Source: an uncultured Collinsella sp.
GTDB lineage: Bacteria; Actinomycetota; Coriobacteriia; Coriobacteriales; Coriobacteriaceae
Assembly: GCA_938036665.1 (NCBI GenBank)
Contig: CALHWR010000154.1
Span: 1-6,288 of the forward strand
Length of the DNA: 6,288 nucleotides
Reading direction: 5' to 3'
Under the pieces are notes generated by a model, which had not been told where the DNA came from, did no database searches, and was given only the letters and a program-made list of their open reading frames with translations. Shown piece after piece: positions 1 through 5,715 of this stretch. The stretch's first letter is position 1. Every line of letters starts with the position of its first letter. A program made the translations under genes and the position numbers.

Positions 1-165
1 CTCGGCAATGCCCTCGGCGCCCTCGGCCCAAAGTTGCGCCGGCGTGGTGCCAAAAGCCATGGCAAAAGCCAGGAACGCCACCAGACCGCGCTTGGCTACG
101 CCACGGGCAATCGCTCCATACGGACGCCACGAGGCGCGCTGGCACTCGTCCTCAAACATATCCAT
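1..165 (-). CDS. Secreted protein, N-terminal fragment (runs off left edge)
   Basis: Only the first 55 codons are in the window and no stop is reached, so the gene continues to the left. The ATG at 165 is preceded by AGGAG with a 4-base gap; a second ATG two codons in (159) has a 10-base gap and is also possible. The protein starts with a polar stretch of about 20 residues (MDMFEDECQR...), then basic residues at 21-26 (RGVAKR), a hydrophobic segment at about 28-39 (LVAFLAFAMAFG) and a possible signal peptidase site after Ala47 (QLWA/EG). This is a long-n-region Sec signal peptide, so the product is probably exported or wall-anchored. The leader upstream carries a cobalamin riboswitch, which makes B12 binding, B12 uptake or a B12-replacing role the leading idea. 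No functional domain is visible, so I do not name the family. Confidence 0.8.
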   Translation of the reverse strand, partial: MDMFEDECQRASWRPYGAIARGVAKRGLVAFLAFAMAFGTTPAQLWAEGAEGIAE

Positions 166-308
166 TTGTCTCCTACTGTCTGCACTTGGAGCATTGCCCA
201 GCGGCTGCCCCACGTCATCGCGCACATTGCGCTCGAGTACCCCCATCGGGGTCCCCCTTCCCTCCAGAGCCCAACGCGTACCGGCGGCTTGCGCCGCGGC
301 CGCGTACA
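166..308 (-). promoter_or_regulatory. Riboswitch expression region / structured 5' leader
   Basis: This is the untranslated stretch between the B12 aptamer and the start codon at 165. In the RNA sense it can form several short hairpins: GCGGC-GCAA-GCCGC at 284-297 with a GNRA-type tetraloop, ACCCC/GGGGT at 239-252, and GCGCA-ATG-TGCGC at 220-232. There is no run of U after any of them, so a classic intrinsic terminator is not evident. A CTCC at 188-191 could pair with the GGAG of the ribosome binding site at 170-173, leaving a 14-base loop. This allows control of translation initiation, although four base pairs is weak. The first hairpin could be the partner for the aptamer's loop-loop contact; this is inference. 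Confidence 0.5.
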
Positions 309-481
309 AGATGGGAGGCGATCCGACTTAACCTTACCGACCCGGGCGCGCCGTCCGATCTGCAACGCGACCATCCCGGGCCAAGAGGAATTACGGTTAC
401 TGGTACAGCCGGGGACTTGCACCCCGATTCTCCCAAACGCACAGGAAAACCGCGCATTCGTGCGTCTCCGCACCACCATCT
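309..481 (-). promoter_or_regulatory. Cobalamin (B12) riboswitch aptamer
   Basis: Read on the minus strand, the segment carries the B12-box core. GGGAGAATC is followed by a GGGG-TGCAAGT-CCCC stem-loop (the conserved GGTGcAAgTCC block), then GGCTG, then ACCAGTAACCGTAA, a variant of the usual CCCGCAACTGTAA. Near the 3' end, AAGTCGGATCGCC resembles the conserved AAGTCAGGATACC, followed by a CCCATCT ending typical of the family. The closing P1 helix is perfect: AGATGG (481-476) pairs with CCATCT (314-309), which fixes the aptamer ends. The 173-base length is normal for this class. It lies in the sense orientation 143 bases ahead of the secreted-protein start, so adenosyl- or another cobalamin is expected to lower expression of that gene. 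Confidence 0.88.
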
Positions 482-490
482 AGGCCATCG

Positions 491-519
491 ATTATTACTG
501 TCGATATGGTAGCACGCAA
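491..519 (-). promoter_or_regulatory. Sigma-70-like promoter of the riboswitch leader
   Basis: On the minus strand a -35 TTGCGT (519-514) and a -10 AATAAT (496-491) are separated by exactly 17 bases. The -10 matches TATAAT at five of six positions. The predicted start of transcription falls around 483-486, only a few bases before the P1 helix of the riboswitch at 481, which is where an aptamer leader would be expected to begin. Called from consensus and geometry only. Confidence 0.6.
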
Positions 520-569
520 AAGGGGCCCGCACACAGGCGAAGCCCAAGGTAAAAGCTATGGTTTGCGAT

Positions 570-622
570 AGAAAAGAGTGTGGATGGGACGCTGAGCAAA
601 ATGCTCCGCTATCCTGCGTCCC
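570..622 (-). terminator. Probable terminator of the phasin-like/UbiB-like unit
   Basis: Eleven bases after the kinase stop codon the RNA can form a two-tier hairpin. An outer 7-bp stem, GGGACGC/GCGTCCC (616-622 with 586-592), encloses an inner GAGCA-TTT-TGCTC hairpin (594-606). A short U-rich tail (CTCTTTTC) follows about 10 bases later, so it is a weak intrinsic terminator or a processed 3' end. It separates this unit from the riboswitch promoter just downstream. Confidence 0.55.
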
Positions 623-632
623 CGGGGAATCG

Positions 633-2396
633 CTAATGCTTGCCACCGTGGCTGTTACGCCAGATCTCGCGGCCCAGCATCAGCGCCAGCGCCAGCGCAC
701 TCACGTAGCCCATAAAGCCAATGACCGGGATACCAAACACAACCGGCTCGATGCGCGCGTAGTACACCACCGACGAACCGATAAACAGGCCGGCGATCAC
801 AATTGCCATCGACATGCGGTCGATAATTCCACCCAGCTGTCGCAGCGCCTTATCGCTGCTCATAATCTGCGTGTTCACCTTAAGCTGGCCGCGCGTGAGC
901 ATACGCGACGCCAAGCCCAGATACTCGGCCGCCTCGAGCGAGCCTTTTGCCGCGCGATAGCTGCTCGCGGCAAGATCGCGCCCCATTTCGCGGACGCGCG
1001 CATAGGTGCTTTTCTCGTTTTTGATGTGCGTCTGGATGATCTGGATCATGTTGACGTTGGGCATGTACTCGGTCAGCAGGCCCTCGAGCGTCACCATGCC
1101 GCGGGCGAACATCGTCACCACGCTCGGCAGCTCAACGTCGTTTTTGCGCGCCAGATTAAGCAGCGAGGTCAAAAACTCGCCGATATCAAGATCCTTAAGG
1201 TCGAGGCCCGCAAAGTCGGCGACGATAAAGTCCAGGTCGGACAAAAAGGCCGAATGGTCGAGCTCGGCAGAATCGCCGCGCGTCACGGCAAAGCGCATGA
1301 GCGAATCCTTGAGCTTGGGCACGTCGCCCTCGGCCACGGCGAAAATCATGTCCTTAACGATACCGCGGTCGTGGCTCGACATGCGCCCGACCATGCCCAG
1401 GTCGATAAAGTAAACGACGCCGTCCTTGAGAATGATGTTTCCCGCATGCGGGTCGGCATGGAAAAAGCCATCATCGAGCACCTGCGTCGAATAGTCCTCG
1501 ACAATCGCCGAACCGATTTTTTCCAGGTCATAGCCCTCGGCCACCAAGCGCTCGGGATCGGCAATCGAGATGCCGTCGACGTAATCCATGACCACGACAT
1601 GCTCGGTGCACAGATCCAGATAGGACTTGGGGCACGTCACGCCATGGATGCTCTTATGGAACTCATAGAAATCGTTGAGGTTTTTGGCCTCGGCCAAAAA
1701 GTTGGTTTCCTCGCGAAACGAGGTCCACAGCTCTTCGACCACGCCGTGCAGGTCAACAAACTGGTCGGTGTTGACGAACTTTGAGACGATACGCACCACC
1801 GAACGGATGATGTCGATATCCTGAGCCATCACCTGCTGCGCGCCGGGGCGCTGCACCTTAACGGCCACGTCCTCGCCGGTCACCAGGCGGGCACGGTGTA
1901 CCTGCGCGAGCGACGCGCTTCCGAGCGGATTGGGGTCGATCGCGTCGAACATCTGCCCCAGGCGCTGGCCGTACTCCTCTTCCAGACACCGGAGCACTAC
2001 CTCATACGGCACCGGCTCTACATCGGAGCGCAGACGACGCAGCTCGTCGCAAAACCGCTGCGGCAAAATCTCGGAGCGGTTAGCCAGAATCTGCCCCATC
2101 TTGACGAACATAGGGCCGAGCTCTTCAAGCAGACGACGCAGGCGCACCGGCGTGAGGTTGTCCCACACGCGATACTTTTTGATCAGGCGAACGATCTGCC
2201 CAATGCGCTCACGACGACCTGCCGGCGTGAGCTGGTATTCCTCATCCGGCGCCATCGCGTCGGGCTCCTCGGGGACCATATCGACAGCGCGCGGCTTCTT
2301 GCGAGCGCCCGAGACGGCGGCATCGACCTCGTCGACAACCGCCGCCTCGTCACCCAAGGGATCTTGATTGTTGTAATCGGTGGTGGAATCTGCCAT
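633..2396 (-). CDS. ABC1/UbiB/AarF-family atypical protein kinase-like membrane protein
   Basis: This 587-residue protein has the UbiB-family signatures in order. The KxGQ motif is at 99-102 (FVKMGQ), the glycine/alanine loop at 157-162 (PLGSAS, in place of the AAAS of COQ8), the nucleotide-binding lysine at K180 (VAVKVQRP), the catalytic-loop HADPHAGN at 313-320, and the metal-binding D332 in IDLG. Two hydrophobic C-terminal segments at about 528-547 and 551-574 anchor it in the membrane. The first 60 residues are acidic and low complexity. At the family ExD motif the sequence reads EETNF (229-233), so Asp is replaced by Asn232. Family members act as ATPases or kinases in lipid and quinone metabolism; a role in ubiquinone synthesis is unlikely in an anaerobic actinobacterium, so the substrate is unknown. 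The ATG lies 8 bases after the stop of the phasin-like gene with only a weak ribosome site, indicating translational coupling. Confidence 0.92.
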   Translation of the reverse strand: MADSTTDYNNQDPLGDEAAVVDEVDAAVSGARKKPRAVDMVPEEPDAMAPDEEYQLTPAGRRERIGQIVRLIKKYRVWDNLTPVRLRRLLEELGPMFVKMGQILANRSEILPQRFCDELRRLRSDVEPVPYEVVLRCLEEEYGQRLGQMFDAIDPNPLGSASLAQVHRARLVTGEDVAVKVQRPGAQQVMAQDIDIIRSVVRIVSKFVNTDQFVDLHGVVEELWTSFREETNFLAEAKNLNDFYEFHKSIHGVTCPKSYLDLCTEHVVVMDYVDGISIADPERLVAEGYDLEKIGSAIVEDYSTQVLDDGFFHADPHAGNIILKDGVVYFIDLGMVGRMSSHDRGIVKDMIFAVAEGDVPKLKDSLMRFAVTRGDSAELDHSAFLSDLDFIVADFAGLDLKDLDIGEFLTSLLNLARKNDVELPSVVTMFARGMVTLEGLLTEYMPNVNMIQIIQTHIKNEKSTYARVREMGRDLAASSYRAAKGSLEAAEYLGLASRMLTRGQLKVNTQIMSSDKALRQLGGIIDRMSMAIVIAGLFIGSSVVYYARIEPVVFGIPVIGFMGYVSALALALMLGREIWRNSHGGKH

Positions 2397-2404
2397 CTGC
2401 GCTA

Positions 2405-2821
2405 CTACTCGGCCCCTTCGGCATCCTCTGCATCGTCGGGCTCAACAGACTCGACGGGCACCGAAGTCACGTTGTCCTCGACCGAATCGACGATGTCGCG
2501 CACATGGGCCAGGAAGGCCGTACGCTCGGGGGCGGTCATAACGCGGACGCGCGCCAGGATGAGCTCATCGAGCACGCGCTGCGCCGCAGTCTCGCCCTGC
2601 ATGCCCAGGCGCTCGGTCAGGTCGGAGATGGTGCCACCCGCCTGCTCGAACATATCGGACACGCTGCGGGCGATATCGGGGGTGCCGGCATCCTTGCGGA
2701 CCTGCTCGCCCTTGGTACCGAGGTCGTCGAGAACCTTCTTGCCGCCCTCGACGGCAACGGCGGCGGCGCCGAAGCCCACGTTGATGGCACCGTTAACAAG
2801 CTGATCGAGTTTCATAACCAT
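2405..2821 (-). CDS. Small phasin-like protein, partner of the UbiB-like kinase
   Basis: This is a 138-residue soluble protein. I chose the ATG at 2821 because GGAG sits 6 bases upstream; an in-frame TTG at 2833 and an ATG at 2815 fit that site less well. The N-terminus (LVNGAINVGFGAAAVAVEGG, residues 8-27) is an alanine/glycine-rich amphipathic segment. It is followed by KKVLDDLGTKGE (28-39), the pattern seen in small phasin-like (PhaI/PhaF-type) proteins. The middle is predicted to be helical with regular charged residues, and the tail from about 114 is strongly acidic (DSVEDNV...DDAEDAEGAE). It has no signal peptide. Phasins coat lipid or polymer granules, but similar small proteins commonly sit beside AarF/UbiB genes in Gram-positive bacteria, so a membrane-surface or adaptor role for the kinase is more likely than polyhydroxyalkanoate storage. 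No PHA synthase is visible here. The family assignment is tentative. Confidence 0.82.
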   Translation of the reverse strand: MVMKLDQLVNGAINVGFGAAAVAVEGGKKVLDDLGTKGEQVRKDAGTPDIARSVSDMFEQAGGTISDLTERLGMQGETAAQRVLDELILARVRVMTAPERTAFLAHVRDIVDSVEDNVTSVPVESVEPDDAEDAEGAE

Positions 2822-2856
2822 GGTTGGCTCCAATCATGAACAACTGCATTGGACTT

Positions 2857-2886
2857 CTTGTACCCAAGATTGAGTGAACGACACAA
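2857..2886 (-). promoter_or_regulatory. Possible promoter of the phasin-like/UbiB-like unit
   Basis: On the minus strand, TTGTGT (2886-2881) and TACAAG (2862-2857) are 18 bases apart, between the upstream terminator and the phasin-like start at 2821. The position is right for a promoter, but both boxes are poor matches, so this is a weak call. Confidence 0.3.
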
Positions 2887-2899
2887 AATCGTTTTACCG

Positions 2900-2951
2900 C
2901 CAAGATAGAAATCGAGCGGGCCAAAGCCTTTGACGGCGTTTGCCCCGCTCG
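2900..2951 (-). terminator. Strong terminator hairpin after the C69 dipeptidase
   Basis: Starting 18 bases after the dipeptidase stop, CGAGCGGG (2951-2944) pairs with CCCGCTCG (2920-2913). The inner part continues as CAAA/TTTG and GCC/GGC around a GTCAAA loop, with one G-G mismatch and one bulge. This makes a stem of about 15 bp, followed by a U-rich ATTTCTATCTT. It is the clearest intrinsic terminator in the window and marks the end of the dipeptidase transcript ahead of the phasin-like gene. Confidence 0.75.
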
Positions 2952-2969
2952 TTCGCTGCAAGGTTGCCT

Positions 2970-4493
2970 TTACCTTACGTTGTCGTTCATCGCGAAGGAG
3001 TTCTTCATGGCACAGCTCGTGGTGTAGAGCACCTTGCCCAACAGAGCATCGGTCTCCACCCGCACGCGCTCGGCAAACTCCTCGTTGGCGCGGGCGAGCT
3101 CGGCGGGCACCTCGGCTTCGGGCAGCGCGGCCACGGCGGCATCGACGTCGTGAATCTGCTTGTGGCCCATGCCGCCGACCTTCTCCTGATAATCCTCGAC
3201 CGCGCGACCGCACTCATGGAAGCGAACATCGGCCAGGGCACCGATCAGGCGGTTGGCCCAATAGAAATTCTCGGACGTCACGCGAGCCTGCGTGCCGGCA
3301 TAGTACTCGGGCATGGTCTCGACGTTGGCGTACAGCGGCACGAGCGCGTTAAACGAGTTGGAGCCAAACGCCATCCACTGCACGGCGCGATATGCCGGCT
3401 GCGCATAGGGGCGCAGTTGCAGCACGGCGAGCTGGCTGTTGCGGTTGATGCCGATGGGACGATAGGCGCCGCGCGTGGCGGGCGTGCCCTTGCTGCCGTA
3501 GCAGTCGTACTCCGTGCCCTGGTAGTGGCTCGAAAGCACGTACTTGATGTCCTCGATGGTCACCTTGCGCTCAGGCACGCGGCTCCAGGGGATGTCGTCG
3601 CTCTCGGGCGTGTAGTCGGCGTCGGGGCCGTCCCACACATCGCTGGGGTTGAGGCAGCGCTGCATGTACCAGGCACGCGGTGTGTTGTAAACGTGGTCAC
3701 TGTCGCTGTGCGAGCCAAAGGCCTCGCGCGGGTTGAAGACCGTCGCCGGACCGTCGCCCTCGACGCCCAGCGTCAGGTCCAGATGCCACTCGGCCATCCA
3801 GGAGCGCAGGTCGGCGGAACACATGTGATCGGCCTGGGCGCCCTCGGCGTCGTCCAGGTCAAAGCTATCGATACCCAGCTGGTTGGGCATGGTCACATAG
3901 GCGTCATCGGGCACGCGCTTGGCAATCCAGTGGTGGCCACCGATAGTCTCAAGCCACCAGATCTCGTCAACGTCACTAAAGGCGATGCCGTTGTTCTCGT
4001 AGGTACCGTAGCGCACGAGCAACTCGCCCAGAATGCGCACACCGTCGCGGGCAGACTTGGCGTACGGCAGCACCAGGGTCACCATATCCTCCTCACCCAA
4101 GCCGCCGGGCTGCGCCGGAACATAGCCGTCCTCGCCCTCGTTGCCCCTGGCGGGCACGTAGTCCACGAGCGGATCGGCGCCGCGGACGCGCTCGTTGGTG
4201 GTGAGCGTCTCGGTTGCGGACATGCCAACATTGAGCTCGTTGAAGCCGGCCTCGGCCCAAATGCCATGACCCGGGACAACGTCGGGGACGCTCGTGTAGC
4301 GCATGGGGTTGTCGGGCAGCTCAACGGTCAGGTGGCTCAGGACACTCGTGTAGACACGCGGCTGCTCGTCGGGATGCACCACGCGCATGCGCTTGGGCTC
4401 AAACACCCCGTTGGACGAGTCCTCATTGCGGGCAACCAGCGTCGACCCGTCGTAGCTCGCGTTCTTACCAACCAAAATCGTTGTGCACGGCAT
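2970..4493 (-). CDS. Family C69 (dipeptidase A/PepD-type) Ntn-hydrolase dipeptidase
   Basis: This 507-residue enzyme is predicted to cleave dipeptides with an N-terminal cysteine nucleophile. With the start at 4493 the protein begins MPCTTILVGKN, placing Cys3 where PepD-type enzymes carry it. It is followed by ASYDGS (12-17) and ARNED (21-25), both typical of the family N-terminus. Further family-like stretches include GIWAEAGFNELNVGMSATET, the EIWWLETIGGHHWIAKRVPD block and the NSFNALVPLYAN block near the C-terminal third. There is no signal peptide, so it is probably cytoplasmic. AAGGAGG at 4506-4500 lies 6 bases before the ATG at 4493 but touches the other in-frame ATG at 4499 directly, which decides the start. 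Length is close to the roughly 470-500 residues of characterised relatives. It appears to be monocistronic. I could not find a convincing promoter, but one may lie within the inverted-repeat element upstream. Confidence 0.93.
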   Translation of the reverse strand: MPCTTILVGKNASYDGSTLVARNEDSSNGVFEPKRMRVVHPDEQPRVYTSVLSHLTVELPDNPMRYTSVPDVVPGHGIWAEAGFNELNVGMSATETLTTNERVRGADPLVDYVPARGNEGEDGYVPAQPGGLGEEDMVTLVLPYAKSARDGVRILGELLVRYGTYENNGIAFSDVDEIWWLETIGGHHWIAKRVPDDAYVTMPNQLGIDSFDLDDAEGAQADHMCSADLRSWMAEWHLDLTLGVEGDGPATVFNPREAFGSHSDSDHVYNTPRAWYMQRCLNPSDVWDGPDADYTPESDDIPWSRVPERKVTIEDIKYVLSSHYQGTEYDCYGSKGTPATRGAYRPIGINRNSQLAVLQLRPYAQPAYRAVQWMAFGSNSFNALVPLYANVETMPEYYAGTQARVTSENFYWANRLIGALADVRFHECGRAVEDYQEKVGGMGHKQIHDVDAAVAALPEAEVPAELARANEEFAERVRVETDALLGKVLYTTSCAMKNSFAMNDNVR

Positions 4494-4580
4494 GCGCATC
4501 CTCCTTGAGCGAAGAAATCAAACGGCAACAGTGTATCGCTTCGGCGCAAAAAGGGCGAAACCACGGCCACAGCAACCCCT

Positions 4581-4610
4581 GTGTGCAAAAAATGCCAAAT
4601 ATGAGTACTG
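4581..4610 (+). repeat. Left arm of the inverted repeat
   Basis: It begins GTGTGCAAAAAATGCC and ends GAGTACTG. It lies 87 bases upstream of the dipeptidase start, so on the minus strand it sits in the expected promoter or 5'-leader zone of that gene. Confidence 0.95.
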
Positions 4611-4700
4611 ACACCAATTTAGTAGCAGCTATTTTGCCGGGCGCGGGCGTCGAAAATCTACATTTGTATAAAAGTTAGACTATGTAATTCCTCAAAGGTC

Positions 4701-4745
4701 CAATAAAATAGGCTCCCTATCGATACTAAATATCGTTAGAGAGCC
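4701..4745 (-). terminator. Terminator hairpin downstream of folD
   Basis: A 15-base stem, GGCTCTCTAACGATA/TATCGATAGGGAGCC in the minus sense (4745-4731 with 4725-4711), closes a 5-base loop with 13 of 15 positions paired. The mismatches are at 4716/4740 and 4720/4736. On the minus strand it is followed by TATTTTATTGG, a fair U-tract, 114 bases after the folD stop. An outer AGGTC/GACCT pair (4696-4700 with 4751-4755) could extend it. The plus side has only AAAAT, so termination is mainly expected for the fchA-folD transcript. Confidence 0.7.
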
Positions 4746-4780
4746 AAAATGACCTAAATTATATGTGACTAGCTTGGCAG

Positions 4781-4810
4781 CAGTACTCATATTTGGCATT
4801 TTTTGCACAC
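4781..4810 (-). repeat. Right arm of the inverted repeat
   Basis: This is the exact reverse complement of 4581-4610, starting CAGTACTCATATTTGGC on the plus strand. It lies 48 bases downstream of the folD stop and so is transcribed at the end of the folD message. Confidence 0.95.
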
Positions 4811-4858
4811 GGCGTGTCACGGGAGTATATATCTAACCCCCTAATCAGCCAAAAATGC

Positions 4859-5713
4859 CTAGTTCAATGCGCGCTCCGCCGCCTCGATTACGTGTTTGGC
4901 GAGAATCGCCGTCGTTACAGCGCCCACGCCACCCGGCACGGGAGTAATTGCGCCAACAATCGGCTCCACAGCGTCAAAATCAACGTCACCGACCAGCTTG
5001 CCAGCAGCCTCGTCCCAATTAATGCCAACATCGATGACTGTCTGGCCCTCGCGAACCGCATCCGCGCCAATCGTGCGCGCACGTCCAACCGCGGCAACAA
5101 CAATGTCGGCAGCACGGCACTCGGCAGCCAAGTCGCGCGTATGCGTATGGCACGTCGTCACTGTGGCATTGCGAGCCGTAAGCATGGCGGCAACGGGACG
5201 GCCAATCACCAGCGATCGACCGACCACCGCAACCTTGGCACCGTCCAGTTCCACGCCATAATGGTCCAGCAATGCCAGCACCGCTTCCGCTGTGCAGGGA
5301 GCAAAGCCCTCGCCACGACCCGAAAGCGTGGTAAGCAGCGAGGCAGGCGTCATAGAGTCAACATCCTTGGCGGGATCGAGCGCCGCGGCAACTGCATCCT
5401 CGTCAAGACCGGCAGGCAGCGGGCGAAACATCAGACAACCGTGAACAGTGGGGTCGGCATTGATGTCCTTAATAGCCGCCAGCAGCTCATCCTGCGAAAC
5501 ATCGGCAGGCAGCAATACGCGACGAGCTTCGATGCCCACCTTTTCGCAGCGCTTGAGTGCACCACGCTCGTAGGACAGGTCGTCCTCGCGCTCGCCCACG
5601 CGAACGATGGCCAGCGTCGGCACAACGCCGCGCTCGCGCAGGGCGGCGCAGCGAGCGACGAGCTCCTCGGTCAAAGCACGGGCAACGGGGGCCCCTTTAA
5701 GCAGCTCGGCCAT
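4859..5713 (-). CDS. folD: FolD-type methylene-THF dehydrogenase, cyclohydrolase site altered
   Basis: This 284-residue protein is of normal FolD length. The start at 5713 (MAELLKGAPV) is set by GAGGGG 6 bases upstream and the usual FolD N-terminus. Family features are VHG at 90-92, PLPAGLD (98-104), KDVD (116-119), the Rossmann motif VGRSLVIGRP (164-173) for NAD(P), VIDVGIN (226-231) and the C-terminal TPVPGGVG (257-264). FolD normally oxidises 5,10-methylene-THF to methenyl-THF and then hydrolyses it to 10-formyl-THF. Here the active-site YxxxK motif reads Y48-E-R-G-A52, so the catalytic lysine (K56 in human MTHFD1, K54 in E. coli) is alanine. The VQLPL glutamine is also F96 (MFRPL), and the DVDG glycine is S120. 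The substrate-site Asp119 is kept. I infer that dehydrogenase activity may remain while cyclohydrolase is lost. It starts 2 bases after the fchA stop, so the pair is co-translated. Confidence 0.93.
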   Translation of the reverse strand: MAELLKGAPVARALTEELVARCAALRERGVVPTLAIVRVGEREDDLSYERGALKRCEKVGIEARRVLLPADVSQDELLAAIKDINADPTVHGCLMFRPLPAGLDEDAVAAALDPAKDVDSMTPASLLTTLSGRGEGFAPCTAEAVLALLDHYGVELDGAKVAVVGRSLVIGRPVAAMLTARNATVTTCHTHTRDLAAECRAADIVVAAVGRARTIGADAVREGQTVIDVGINWDEAAGKLVGDVDFDAVEPIVGAITPVPGGVGAVTTAILAKHVIEAAERALN

Positions 5714-5715
5714 GG

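Larger units (their letters stand above)
4581..4810. repeat. 230-bp AT-rich element bounded by perfect 30-bp inverted repeats
   Basis: The segment starts with a 30-base arm at 4581-4610 and ends with its exact reverse complement at 4781-4810, with 170 bases between. Complementarity ends sharply at the outer borders but fades gradually inward: 4611-4635 against 4780-4756 still pair at 15 of 25 positions. The interior has no credible gene and contains a hairpin at 4711-4745. It is clearly richer in A and T than the flanking genes. The layout resembles a small non-autonomous transposable element (MITE-like), but the bases just outside the arms (ACCCCT and GGCGTG) are not a target-site duplication. 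Alternatively, it may be two copies of an intergenic motif in opposite orientation. Together with its flanks it fills the whole gap between the dipeptidase and folD. Confidence 0.9.

Noticed and set aside
558..1784. Long plus-strand open frame (408 codons) opposite the UbiB-like gene
   Set aside because: Its translation is rich in His, Arg and Ala with no recognisable motif, and it lies antisense to a gene with full catalytic motifs. It is a by-product of GC-rich codon use.
2940..4508. Plus-strand open frame of 522 codons opposite the dipeptidase
   Set aside because: It mirrors the dipeptidase almost exactly, shows no domain, and crosses the strong terminator region. The minus-strand gene has the family motifs and a perfect ribosome site.
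4494..4580. Promoter for the dipeptidase close to its start
   Set aside because: TACACT-like and TTGC-like hexamers exist but none are at a proper spacing with a convincing partner.
4481..4678. Small plus-strand frame of 65 codons in the intergenic element
   Set aside because: It overlaps the dipeptidase start and the left repeat arm, has no ribosome site, and its composition is that of the repeat.
4571..4820. Target-site duplication around the 230-bp element
   Set aside because: The bases directly outside the arms (ACCCCT and GGCGTG) do not match, so transposition is not demonstrated.
4848..4859. Third partial copy of the arm core at the folD stop (GCCAAAAATGCC)
   Set aside because: Matches GCAAAAAATGCC of the arm at 11 of 12 bases, but the match is short and A-rich, and part of it is folD's own end. 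Chance is likely.
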